Shown: one piece after another, positions 11,004 through 19,570 of the stretch
Layout: each line of letters opens with the position of its first letter
Position numbering within the stretch: position 1 is the first letter of the stretch
Assembly (NCBI GenBank): GCA_025452255.1
Contig: CP104974.1
Span: forward strand, 1,427,001 to 1,491,000
DNA: 64,000 bases
Reading direction: 5' to 3'
Source of the DNA: Devosia sp. A8/3-2
GTDB taxonomy: Bacteria; Pseudomonadota; Alphaproteobacteria; Rhizobiales; Devosiaceae
Translations under genes and position numbers: made by a program
Notes under the pieces: generated by a model
Told to the model about the DNA's origin: nothing
Databases searched by the model: none
Seen by the model: only the letters and a program-made list of their open reading frames with translations

Positions 11004-11447
11004 ATGAGCCTATCAATCGCACGGTCACTGGCATTCGCTGCAGCCTTGGCCGGGGCTGGCTTTTTCGCCATCCGGGCAGACGCGGAACAGAATAACGTCA
11101 CATTTCCGGTAATCGAAGACTTGACCCACTATACGACTGTTGAGCGCAGGATCACCGTTGAGCACATGCTCACGACACCCGAAGCGCTTGCCGCCATCAA
11201 AGCCGGAACTCAGGTCCCGACAGGCACCCACATCGTCCTCCAAGACTTTCAGAGTGGAGTGCTTACCCGTTACTTGATAGCGCAGAAGCTTGGCGACGGG
11301 GCAGCGAACTGGCAATACCAGTGGTTCTGGCCTGACGGCACGATCAAGGCGGATGAGCGCACCGACCAGTGCTATTCCTGCCACCGCTCGTGGGAAAACC
11401 AGCAATTCATGTTCACCCATGACGGCGCCGTCAGTTTTGACGGGTAA
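11004..11447 (+). CDS. Periplasmic cytochrome P460-family c-type heme protein
   Basis: 147 residues, intact, with GGAG about 10 bp upstream of the ATG. The signal peptide MSLSIARSLAFAAALAGAGF ends near RADA. The heme-attachment motif CYSCH lies at residues 123-127, in the P460-type context TDQCYSCHRSWENQQFMFT, with the typical ERRITVEHMLTTPEALAAI and TGTHIVLQDFQ before it. Family members bind a c-type heme near the C-terminus; some oxidise hydroxylamine, but that crosslinked P460 activity cannot be claimed here. The next gene, 7 bp downstream, is a probable heme-b membrane partner. Confidence 0.8.
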   Translation: MSLSIARSLAFAAALAGAGFFAIRADAEQNNVTFPVIEDLTHYTTVERRITVEHMLTTPEALAAIKAGTQVPTGTHIVLQDFQSGVLTRYLIAQKLGDGAANWQYQWFWPDGTIKADERTDQCYSCHRSWENQQFMFTHDGAVSFDG

Positions 11448-11454
11448 GAGTCCC

Positions 11455-12188
11455 ATGCAGATCTTCAAATGGAGGCTGGCAAGGCGGTTTGCCGTCCCCG
11501 CAGCAGCAGCCAGCCTCCTGCTGCTGGCGCTGGCGTACTGGTGGCAGAGCAACTCGGTGCACGAAATTGCCGGGACAGTAATGTTCGGCTTCATCATCCG
11601 GCACATCGTAACCAATCGCCGATGGTTTGTCGGCTTGGCTCGCGGGCGTTATGATGCCCGGCGGAGCTTGGTAGCCGGCCTTCATCTGGTCCCGGCCGTG
11701 AACATACTGCTGCTGCTGCTTGGCACCAGTCTTGCAATCTCGCAGACTGTGTTCTCCTTTTACAGATTCCGGACAATATCACGGTCCACGACCTGCATTG
11801 GGTCTCTGCGTATTGGCTTGTGATGACCGTGGGTGTGCATCTCGGGCTGCATTGGACGCGGGTCATGGCGATGACGAGGTCCTTCTTTCGCGTATCTACG
11901 AACAATGCTGTGCGAAGCTGGGTTCTCCGCTCCATCGTATTTGTCATCGCGGTTTTTGGTGTCTGGAGCTGCAGCATTATCAGCCTTGGCACGAAGTTGA
12001 GCTGGAACTACAGCCTCGACTTTTGGGATTTCAGTCAGTCCGTCGCACCATTCTTTGCCCATTGGGCCGGAGTTATGGCCCTGCCGGCCATAATGACCCA
12101 CTACGCTGTGTCAGTCGCCTTGCCGCGCCTGATGCGGAGCCGCGCTAGAGCGTCACGGGTGCACACAAGGAGTGATGTTAGTAGATAA
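11455..12188 (+). CDS. DUF4405-type membrane protein, cytochrome-b-like, frameshifted
   Basis: About 244 residues from MQIFKWRLARRFAVP. Five or so membrane helices carry spaced histidines: HEIAGTVMFGFIIRHIVTNR, GLHLVPAVN, HDLHWVSAYW and GVHLGLHWTRV. These are the usual heme-b ligand positions in DUF4405/cytochrome-b561-like proteins. One shift near 11760 separates the two halves. The close spacing to the P460 gene suggests an electron path between a membrane heme and a periplasmic heme c (inference). Confidence 0.72.
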
Positions 12189-12189
12189 T

Positions 12190-12310
12190 GTCCGCTTTTG
12201 GACTAACTGCGATGCATCGTGGACGACCGAAATGGGGTCGATAACGGCTGGGCTGCTTTGCGCCCCATTCCGGCCCTTCGATCGACCTTCGTGAATTCCC
12301 AAAAGCGGAC
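12190..12310. repeat. Dispersed element with inverted ends, copy 1
   Basis: A 121-bp non-coding element bounded by GTCCGCTTTTGG (12190-12201) and its exact complement CCAAAAGCGGAC (12299-12310). An inner inverted pair AATGGGG (12231) and CCCCATT (12263) gives a long branched hairpin. A second, diverged copy in the same orientation lies at 18443-18562. It has no coding capacity and resembles a MITE or a large intergenic palindrome. It starts right after the DUF4405 stop codon. Confidence 0.8.
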
Positions 12311-12410
12311 GCTAAACGCTCCCGCAGTACCTGTATTGATAGAGCGTGGCAAAGCCGAAATTCGGTCGGGTCGAACGTCCATCCCATCTTCGGCTCTGCC
12401 AAATTCTAGC

Positions 12411-13394
12411 TTATGGTAGGACCAAAATCGTCTTGCCCAGATCTCCGCGCTCGACCGCTTCATGTGCCTCCACAATAGAGGTAAGCGGCAGCGTTCGGCC
12501 AATCTGATGCGTCAACTGCTTTGCCTCAAGCGCCGAATTGATGGCTTCGGCCGCTTCCAGATGGGCCTGCTTGGGCATCACGTAAACCAGCACAAAGCGA
12601 ACTGTCGCGTCGAGCATCACCAGGGGCCAGAACGGAAGCTTTGGCTCGGGCACCGCATCGCTGGCATAGGTGGCGACGACACCATTTGGCGAGATCGTTT
12701 TGAGGATCAGATCAAGATTGGCGCCGAACGCGACCTCAACAAAGCGGTCAACGCCACGGCCACTGGCATCGCCTGTGAACCCGGCTATTGCCGTTGCCAA
12801 ATCGTCGACGTGACGGTTGAGAACAAGGTCCGCACCCGCCGTCGATGCGGATGCTGCAGCCTCGGCGTTACCAACCGTGGCAATGACCACGGCGCCGCCC
12901 AACTTGGCGAACTGGATCGCGTACCGGCCGACCGCCCCGGCGCCGCCCGAAACCAGAACAACCTTGCCATCGACTGGACCGTCGGCAAACACGCAGCGCC
13001 GGGCGGTCATGGCCGGAATACCCAAACAGGCACCTTCCTCAAAGCTCACGCCATCCGGCAGGTGCACTGCCTTGTATGCCGGCACGGTCGTGAACTCGGC
13101 GGCCGAGCCGTTCCAGCGGCCCAGCGTGGATTCATAGAACCAGACGCGTTCTGCCAATGCGGCTTTCGAGCTCGGGGAGCCAACGCCGACAATTTCCCCG
13201 GCGCCATCCTGATTGGGAACGACCCGCGGAAATGCCATGCCGCTACCACCGCGACCCTTGGTATCGGACGGGTTGACGCCCGAGGCACGGACGCGAACCA
13301 GAACTTCGCCCGGACCAGGCGTTGGATCCGGCAAGTCGCCAATTTCAAGAACCTCGCGAGCGGGGCCATTTTTTGAGTACCGGGCAGCTTTCAT
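12411..13394 (-). CDS. NADPH:quinone reductase / zinc-independent alcohol dehydrogenase
   Basis: 327 residues, intact, from ATG 13394 (MKAARYSKNGPAREVLEIGD). GroES-like domain with VRASGVNPSDTKGRGG; Rossmann domain with VLVSGGAGAVGRYAIQFAKL and the quinone-reductase signature spacing; ends GDLGKTILVLP. It probably reduces quinones or enals with NADPH in the cytoplasm. It is divergent from the HxlR gene at 13476 (81-bp gap), a common pairing in which the redox-sensing HxlR represses the reductase. The frame is open further upstream to 14090, but that part has no homology and overlaps hxlR. Confidence 0.9.
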   Translation of the reverse strand: MKAARYSKNGPAREVLEIGDLPDPTPGPGEVLVRVRASGVNPSDTKGRGGSGMAFPRVVPNQDGAGEIVGVGSPSSKAALAERVWFYESTLGRWNGSAAEFTTVPAYKAVHLPDGVSFEEGACLGIPAMTARRCVFADGPVDGKVVLVSGGAGAVGRYAIQFAKLGGAVVIATVGNAEAAASASTAGADLVLNRHVDDLATAIAGFTGDASGRGVDRFVEVAFGANLDLILKTISPNGVVATYASDAVPEPKLPFWPLVMLDATVRFVLVYVMPKQAHLEAAEAINSALEAKQLTHQIGRTLPLTSIVEAHEAVERGDLGKTILVLP

Positions 13395-13470
13395 GGAACA
13401 ATCCTCTTGTTTCGCATCGAAGTTAGAGGTTTGATACGTCCACGAACAGTACGTACAAAGAGAACATGTA

Positions 13471-13486
13471 CTATCATGAATGATAG
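13471..13486. promoter_or_regulatory. Palindrome over the HxlR start codon, candidate operator
   Basis: CTATCAT-GA-ATGATAG is a perfect 7+7 dyad that includes the ATG (13476). A second, looser dyad AGTAC...GTACT lies about 25 bp upstream in the same intergenic region. HxlR/YodB-type repressors bind such short dyads in the shared promoter of their own gene and a divergent oxidoreductase, so self-repression is a reasonable inference. Confidence 0.5.
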
Positions 13487-13850
13487 CACCCCTATTCAAA
13501 CCCGCCCCCGTCGACGCGTGGAACGCACCGGATGCGCCGTGGAGGTGACGCTCTCGGTCATCGGAGGGTTGTGGAAGCCGGTGATCCTGTTTCACCTGCT
13601 CCATGGCAAACTGCGCTTCAATGCCCTGTGTCGCATGGTCCCCAACGCGACTGCGCGCATGGTGACGCTCCAGCTGCGAGAGCTGGAGCGGGATGGGGTC
13701 ATCAATCGCATTGTCTATCCGGAAGTGCCGCCGCGAGTGGAATATGAACTGACCAATCTGGGCCGTTCGCTTGAGCCGGTTCTCCTCAGCATGCGCAATT
13801 GGGGTGCTGGCTTTGCTGGCATCGAACAGCTCGATCCGAATTGTCGGTAA
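13476..13850 (+). CDS. HxlR family transcriptional regulator
   Basis: 124 residues, intact, starting MNDSTPIQTRPRRR. It shows the HxlR pattern: a conserved Cys near the N-terminus (RTGCAVEVTLSVIGGLWKPV), the DNA-recognition segment and wing (NATARMVTLQLRELERDGVI and EYELTNLGRSLEPV). In YodB- and HypR-like members the N-terminal Cys senses quinones or aldehydes. The divergent quinone reductase is its likely target. The 254 bp after it, up to the operator at 14105, show nothing else. Confidence 0.88.
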   Translation: MNDSTPIQTRPRRRVERTGCAVEVTLSVIGGLWKPVILFHLLHGKLRFNALCRMVPNATARMVTLQLRELERDGVINRIVYPEVPPRVEYELTNLGRSLEPVLLSMRNWGAGFAGIEQLDPNCR

Positions 13851-14104
13851 TACAAATTTGGAGACCTGTCTCGATACGGCACAACTTGGGGACGGGCGGG
13901 GCCGAATGACCGACATGGGTTCGACAGGCGGACTGGCACTTGGGGGGTGGAGAGCAGAATGGCAGCTTAAATCTGGATTTCGGTGAAGCCGCCGGATGCG
14001 AATGAGCGTGAACGTCCACGTGTCATCCGTGCTCGATTGAGCTGTGCAATGGCGGTATACGTCATGAGCGTCGACGGCCTTGCAGATCACACGTGGCTGG
14101 AATA

Positions 14105-14133
14105 ACTAGTGTGCTAGTGAATAGCAAACTAGT
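14105..14133. promoter_or_regulatory. 29-bp nested palindrome upstream of the MarR gene, operator copy A
   Basis: Arms ACTAGTGTGCTA (14105-14116) and TAGCAAACTAGT (14122-14133) match at 11 of 12 positions around the spacer GTGAA. The right end lies 23 bp before the MarR start, so it should cover the promoter. A site matching at 21 of 27 positions occurs at 15415 before the MFS gene. Length and symmetry suit a MarR dimer. Confidence 0.75.
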
Positions 14134-14156
14134 TGCGAGCGGACGGTGAGGATAGC

Positions 14157-14597
14157 ATGTCGAACAAAATCAGCAGTTCTCACCGTCTGGGTACGCAGCT
14201 GTCCTTTGCCATCTACGGCGTGGCAGGACGGATGGCTCGGATGCACAAGCCCTTCCTCGATCCCCTTGGGCTGACGTTTCCTCAATACACGGTCATGCTT
14301 GAGCTTTATGCCGGAACCCCGCGTTACGTCGGCGACCCGGGGAACAGCCTTGGCATGGACACCGGCACGATCACGCCCCTTCTCAAGCGTCTCGAAGCCT
14401 GCGGCATGATTAGCCGACTCCACGATCCCAATGACGAGCGCCGGGTGCTGGTCAATCTGACCTTTGAAGGCGAGGCCATCAGGGAGCAGGTCTGGAACAT
14501 CGCAGGCCAGATCAGAAGCGCCTGCAAGATCGATGAGGCGGGCATGGCCTCGCTGCGGGACACTCTTAACGACTTCGCTCGTCCTGCCGAAGATTAA
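14157..14597 (+). CDS. MarR family transcriptional regulator
   Basis: 146 residues, intact, starting MSNKISSSHRLGTQL. Typical MarR/OhrR layout: a dimerisation helix (LSFAIYGVAGRMARMHKPFL), GLTFPQYTVMLELY, recognition helix DTGTITPLLKRLEACGMISR, and the wing HDPNDERRVLVNLT with the conserved DxR. OhrR-type proteins keep a sensing Cys near residue 15-20; none is seen here, so a ligand rather than a peroxide is the likelier signal. It lies 18 bp upstream of the F420-reductase-like gene. Confidence 0.9.
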   Translation: MSNKISSSHRLGTQLSFAIYGVAGRMARMHKPFLDPLGLTFPQYTVMLELYAGTPRYVGDPGNSLGMDTGTITPLLKRLEACGMISRLHDPNDERRVLVNLTFEGEAIREQVWNIAGQIRSACKIDEAGMASLRDTLNDFARPAED

Positions 14598-14615
14598 TCA
14601 CCGAGGATATTACGT

Positions 14616-15349
14616 ATGAAAATCGGAATTGTTGGCGCCGGCAATATCGGCGCGCTCTTGGCACGCAAATTTGCGGCAGCGGGTCACTCGGTCAAGCTTT
14701 CCAATTCACGAGGCCCGGAGAGCTCGGGCGATATCGTGCGAGGCACAACCGTCAAGGCGGTGTCGAACGAAGATGCGCCAAAGGACGTCGACGTTGTCAT
14801 ATTGTCCGTGCCGTTCGCCAAGAACCCTGATGTCGCAAAGCTTCTGGCCATTGCGCCGAGCGATGCGGTCGTTGTTGATACCTCGAACTATTATTCCGCA
14901 CGCGATGGGAACATCCCCGAGGTCGACGCTGGTAAACCCGAAACGGTTTGGGTCAGCGAGCAGGTTGGACGGCCCTTGGTGAAGGCGTGGAACGCCGTGC
15001 TGTCGCAGACCACGGCTGAGGCCGGTGTCGCGTCAGGCGCGGGCAATCGTATCGCCATCCCGATTGCCGGCGACGATGCCGCTGCCAAGAAGGTGGTCGC
15101 CGACTCGGTCCACATCTCCGGGTTTGACGCCGTGGACGCAGGTACCCTTTCCGAGTCTTGGTGCTTCCAACCCGGCACGCCTAGCTATTGCACGGAACTC
15201 ACCACCGACGAGCTGAAGCTCGCTCTAGCCGACGCCAGCAAGGACAGAGCCCCCAAAACCGCGATGCGATCATGCAGGCCATTGCGGACGGGAAAGTTGA
15301 ACTTACCCGGCACGGCTTGGCTTCCAACAACCGGGCCATGTCAGCCTGA
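14616..15349 (+). CDS. NADP oxidoreductase, F420-dependent reductase-like, frameshifted near its end
   Basis: The N-terminal Rossmann fold MKIGIVGAGNIGALLARKFA has the GxGxxG motif and an SNSRGPE segment that usually contacts the NADP phosphate. Then follow DVDVVILSVPFAKNPDVAK and VKAWNAVLSQTTAE. This is the NAD_binding/F420 (ProC-like) family; true F420 use is unproven and a flavin or quinone acceptor is as likely. A shift at the CCCCAAAA run near 15250 hides the real end (DAIMQAIADGKVELTRHGLA, TGA at 15347). Co-transcribed with marR. Confidence 0.82.
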
Positions 15350-15414
15350 TCTATTCCTGCCAGCCGTAGATAGTTGCGGCTGGCACTACATCACAACCGA
15401 AGCACGGCGTAAGA

Positions 15415-15441
15415 ACTAGCGTGCTAGACACTAGGAAGCTA
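15415..15441. promoter_or_regulatory. Operator copy B before the MFS gene
   Basis: The block includes CTAGCGTGCTAG (perfect dyad) and agrees with operator A at 21 of 27 aligned positions in the same orientation. It ends 2 bp before the ATG at 15444 and covers the ribosome-binding site, so a bound MarR protein would block transcription or initiation. This ties the MFS pump to the marR operon. Confidence 0.68.
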
Positions 15442-15443
15442 CA

Positions 15444-16931
15444 ATGGCCGACATCTCCATGCCCATCGGGGCAGGAACTAATACCAAAGCCGCAAGAGAG
15501 AAGCTTGCACCCGAAGCACTGCTCGCCATCGTGGTGCTGATTGCCTCGACGTTCACCGTCATCCTCAACGAGATGATGATGGCTGTCGCCTTGCCACAGG
15601 TGATGGTCGATCTGGGGATCACGGCCTCGACCGGCCAGTGGCTCACGACCGGCTACATGCTGACCATGGCCGTCGTTATTCCTGCGACCGGCTTCCTGAC
15701 TGAACGCTTCCGCATGCGGACGGTCTATACCATTGCCTTGTCGCTCTTCACCGTGGGAACGCTCATCGCCATCGTGGCGCCGGGCTTTTCGGTGCTGCTG
15801 ATCGGTCGTATCGTGCAGGCAGTCGGAACGGCCATCGCTACGCCGCTAGCCTTCACCGCGGTCACGGCCTTGGTGCCGCAATCCCGTCGTGGGCAGATGA
15901 TGTCCTTGTTAACGGTCGCTACGTCGACGGCTCCTGCTTTCGGACCCGCAATCGCCGGATCTATTCTTTCCGTGGCTGGGTGGCGAATGCTGTTCATCAC
16001 GATCCTGCCGGTCGCGCTCATCTGCCTCATCGTGGGCAACCGCATGATCAAGGTGCCGAGCACGCCTCGTCACTCCAAGATCGATGTGCTGTCGGTGCTG
16101 CTGTCGGCTGTTGGCTTTTCGGGCGTCGTTTATGGGTTGGCCTCGCTCGGGGAGGGTTCGGCAGAGCACGTCATCGTGTCGCCTTGGATCGCCATTCTTG
16201 TCGGCGTTGTCTTCGTTGCCCTGTTCGCTGCGCGTCAGCTTCAACTGCAAAAGTCTGATCGTGCCCTTCTAGACATGCGGCCATTCGCGGACCGGACTTT
16301 TGCCACGACCGCAATCATTGCTCTGGGGTTCATGACCGCTGCAGGCGGCATGATGACGTTGATGCCTGTTATGCTGCAAACCTCATACGGCTTGACCCCT
16401 CTGCAGACTGGCCTCTTCATGCTGCCCGGGGGCCTCACGATCACCGTCATCTCGATGGTCGTGGGACGTTTCTATGATCGTGTCGGCGCACGTCCGCTGA
16501 TGATCATCGGTGCCGTTATCGACGCAGTCGGGCTGTACTTCTTGTCCACCCCGGCCCCCGGAACGCCAATCCCGGTGCTGCTCGCAACGTATATGTTCAT
16601 CATCGTTGGGCAGGCTTTCTTGTGGACACCCACCTTCGCGGCATCGCTTGGCGCTTTGAACAAGCATCTGCTGCCACATGGTTCGGCGATTATGAACACT
16701 ATCCAGCAGCTGACAGGCGCAGCCGGGATTGCCATAGCGTTTTCGATCATGACCTCGGCCAGTGCTGCCTATGTGGCTGGCGGCGAAGCCCTCGCTCCGT
16801 CCATGGCCCATGGTGCCCAGCAGTACTATTTGGTCGCCTGCTTCATGGTCATCGTGATCTTCTTCATCGCCCCGGTCATGCCCAAAACCAAGGCGAGCGA
16901 AGGCAGCGGCATCCCTGTCGCGGTCCACTGA
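15444..16931 (+). CDS. MFS multidrug efflux transporter, DHA2 (14-TM) family
   Basis: 495 residues, intact. About fourteen membrane segments, the DHA2 pattern TVILNEMMMAVALPQVMVDL in helix 1, TGYMLTMAVVIPATGFLTER before the A-loop, and GRIVQAVGTAIATPLAF in helix 4. Closest to the EmrB/QacA/LmrB type proton antiporters that export drugs or toxic metabolites. No MFP partner gene is adjacent. The operator overlapping its start indicates control by the upstream MarR protein. Confidence 0.92.
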   Translation: MADISMPIGAGTNTKAAREKLAPEALLAIVVLIASTFTVILNEMMMAVALPQVMVDLGITASTGQWLTTGYMLTMAVVIPATGFLTERFRMRTVYTIALSLFTVGTLIAIVAPGFSVLLIGRIVQAVGTAIATPLAFTAVTALVPQSRRGQMMSLLTVATSTAPAFGPAIAGSILSVAGWRMLFITILPVALICLIVGNRMIKVPSTPRHSKIDVLSVLLSAVGFSGVVYGLASLGEGSAEHVIVSPWIAILVGVVFVALFAARQLQLQKSDRALLDMRPFADRTFATTAIIALGFMTAAGGMMTLMPVMLQTSYGLTPLQTGLFMLPGGLTITVISMVVGRFYDRVGARPLMIIGAVIDAVGLYFLSTPAPGTPIPVLLATYMFIIVGQAFLWTPTFAASLGALNKHLLPHGSAIMNTIQQLTGAAGIAIAFSIMTSASAAYVAGGEALAPSMAHGAQQYYLVACFMVIVIFFIAPVMPKTKASEGSGIPVAVH

Positions 16932-17046
16932 TTAAGACGAAAGCCTGCAGGCGGGAGCGACACGTTTCGCACCGCCTGCTTCCATACAGTGGCAGGCGTC
17001 ACCGTTAAGGCCATATGCCTCGCCGCTCTCGTACGACAGGCACATC

Positions 17047-18373
17047 ATGAACAAGCCTAAAATGATTATCGGCATGCATCTGGGCAACGGCTATGGCGCT
17101 CTGCCGGGCGCGTGGCGCATGCCCCGGGTGGACCCTGCCAGCTATACTGATTACGACACCCGCGTTCGTCAGGCACAGGCGGCAGAACGGGGAAAGTTTC
17201 ATTTCATCTTTCTGCCTGATGGCCCCAGTTCCGTCGCTGCCGACATCGATTTTGAACCGCCTCGGCTTCAATCTGGACGTGATGATGACGCTTTCGGCGG
17301 TGGCTCGGGCCACCGAACGTATCGGGCTCGTGGCAACGGGCTCCACCACCTTTAACGAGCCCTACAATCTGGCGCGGCAGTTCAAGGCACTTGATGTCAT
17401 GAGCCATGGGCGGGTCGGTTGGAACGCTATCACCTCGGCAGGCGACGATGTAGCGGCGAACTATGGCGTTCGCATTCCATCCTCCGAAGATCGTTATGGC
17501 CGTGCCCATGAGGTCATTCAGCTCGTGCAAGCTTTATGGGGCAGCTGGGGCAAAGACGCTCGGGTCCACGATCAAGCAACAGGCCAGTTTGCCAAGTCCG
17601 AAGAGGTAGCGCCTATCAACCTTGGTGGGAAATACGTGGCCTCCCGCGGTCCTCTCTACATCCCGCCTTCGGAGCAGGGTCAGCCGTTGGTTTTCCACGC
17701 TGCAGGTCTCAGCAACAATGCGCTCGGCCTTGCCGGACGTTACGCCAGCGCCGTCATCGGTGCAGCTTTTTCCATCGAAGAAGCGATCGAACACCGCACC
17801 GCCTTCCGGGCCGCCGCTGAAGCTGCAGGGCGCAATCCAGATGAAATTAAGTTCATCCCGTGTCTGATGACCACCATCGCTGCCGATAAACGTGTTGCGC
17901 TCGACAGGCGTATCGCACTAACCGAGCGAGCCTTCCCGCAGCGGGTCGCCTATCTGCAGCACATGCTTGGCGTTTCTCTCGACGCGGCAGATATGGACAA
18001 GCCTCTATCGTCCGAGCAGTTGGCACGGGCCGGGCCTACGGACCGGGATCCGCGCTCGGTACGGGCTCTCACGGTCGCTCGCGATGGGTGGAGTCTTCGG
18101 GACATCTTGGCCCATGGCGTCATTGACTACCAGCCGGTGGTCGCAGGAACAGCCATAGACGTCGCCGACCATCTGCAGGATTGGTTTGAAGCCGGCGCAG
18201 CCGACGGCTTCTGGATCTCGCCCGACGTCAATGAAGATGGCATCGACGCCCTTGTCGATGGCGTAGTGCCGCTACTGCAAGAGCGAGGACTGTTCCACCA
18301 AGACTATGAGGGGAAAACGCTTCGAGACCACGTCGGAGCGCCGGATCAGTATGGAATGGACAGTCGGGTCTGA
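17047..18373 (+). CDS. FMN-dependent monooxygenase of the NtaA/SnaA/DszA family, frameshifted
   Basis: About 442 residues from MNKPKMIIGMHLGNGYGALP. Family marks: GAWRMPRVDPASYTD, LDVMMTLSAVARATERIGLV, NLARQFKALDVMSHGRVGWN, QGQPLVFHAAGLSNNALGLA (flavin-phosphate region) and DGFWISPDV. These TIM-barrel enzymes use FMNH2 and O2 to oxidise chelators, organosulfur compounds or similar small molecules, and need a separate flavin reductase. One shift lies near 17260. The NADP oxidoreductase at 14616 is a possible partner (inference). It lies 115 bp after the MFS gene. Confidence 0.87.
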
Positions 18374-18442
18374 GCGGGATCATTGGATACCGTGCAGCTG
18401 GGCGGTGGACCGAAGATCACCGACTAAGCCGACCAATTTAAG

Positions 18443-18562
18443 GTCCGCTTTCAGGAACGCTTATTTGTGCTTGGAACGACCGAAATGGGATCGGAAGCCG
18501 CCCGACGGCAATGCGCCCCATTCCAGTCGTCGATCTGTTGGTTTGAATTCCCGAAAGCAGAC
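18443..18562. repeat. Dispersed element with inverted ends, copy 2
   Basis: A 120-bp diverged copy of the element at 12190 in the same orientation. The ends GTCCGCTTTC (18443) and GAAAGCAGAC (18553) pair at 9 of 10 positions. The shared core includes CGACCGAAATGGG, TGCGCCCCATTCC and TGAATTCCC in the same order. It sits 69 bp after the monooxygenase and provides the artificial C-terminal end of the DUF4238 remnant on the other strand. Confidence 0.75.
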
Positions 18563-19442
18563 ATACGCCGGCAAAGTGCTCGCATTGAATCGATCCGGGC
18601 GTTCTGGCACTCCTATTCGCCAAGCAGGATCAAACCCGTCTCTCCACGACACTAACGCCTTGTGGGCGCAATGGGCTGTGCGTCTGTTTAGTGCCGCCAC
18701 GGTGGTTGCACTCGCCCTGACATAACGCACCGGCTTTTCGAAGCGCGTCATAGGGTGATGCAAGATGATCGTATGCCGCGGCGAAAGCGGCATCACCACC
18801 TCGATGCCCGGATCCGCCAGCGAAGTCTTGTGAGTTAGGAACCTCTCCCCGGGCACCGTTGGATCGAACCAAGTTACGGGACTGTCTGAGGTAATGAAGA
18901 CCCAGACAACGCGATCAGAGCTGTCAGTCCACAATTGGGCGAACTACCGCATCGCGCCAAAGTAGGTCATTGGCAAGGGCTTCGTGATATCCGGGTGATC
19001 TCTAAACCATGAGGCCGGAAAGGATCGCGGCATCCGTCTCATCCGCGCCTCGGATCATGTTGTGGATCATTTCGATCACTACGGCGCGAAGATCATCCAC
19101 GTTGTTTTTGTCGATCGCGTGCTGTCCGCGTCCAGCCAGCTTGTCGTGGAGAGCCTTATCGACAGCATTGAAGCGCTCTCCAATGAGCCTATCAAACTGG
19201 ACCATCCAGAAATCGGGCTGCTTGTAGATGAAGCTCTGGAGAAGTGCTCGAGACTCTTCTAATGCCTCCCCCTCCTTCAGATCGTTTCGGAGCAGTGCAT
19301 CTCTGGCTGACCCCAGTTGCCCGGTGATGTTCGTATTGACCTCAGGTTCAACCAGTCGTCGGTGGATTCCGCTCCTCACCTGCCAGTGGCCGGACGCCGG
19401 TTTCATGCGCCCGCTCACGTCGAACACCGTCCATTCGCTCAA
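18461..19442 (-). pseudogene. DUF4238 family protein, disrupted
   Basis: Two blocks on the minus strand belong together. Block 1 is MSEWTVFDVSGRMKPASGHW to DETDAAILSG; block 2 is VWVFITSDSPVTWFDPTVPG to NRRTAHCAHKALVSWRDGFD. The FITSDxPV and MPLSPRH motifs and the order fit DUF4238 proteins. Between them a frameshift near 19012 and an in-frame TAG near 18951 (after FGAMR) break the gene. The usual HHYVPxFYL start is not clearly present upstream. Past FDPAW the frame runs into the repeat element. The function of the family is unknown. Confidence 0.55.
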
Positions 19443-19570
19443 CGTGATGCCGGTTTATCCCATTGATCGAGTGAGGGACGTGTATCCGGATGACGAAGTT
19501 ATGTGTTTCAGAACAGGAGGGCCCCCTCGCTTTCCCCCTTGCGCTTTTTGGGCGCTCCGGTACTTGCTGG

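Noticed and set aside
12411..14090. 559-residue reading of the quinone reductase
   Set aside because: Only the last 327 residues are family-like; the extra N-terminus overlaps hxlR, its promoter and intergenic DNA.
13851..14104. Possible small RNA or gene before the MarR operator
   Set aside because: No stable hairpin with a T tract, no ribosome-binding site and no domain in any frame.
19002..19442. Short intact protein on its own
   Set aside because: Its sequence continues, after a shift, into the DUF4238-like block at 18461-18934, so it was merged into one disrupted gene.
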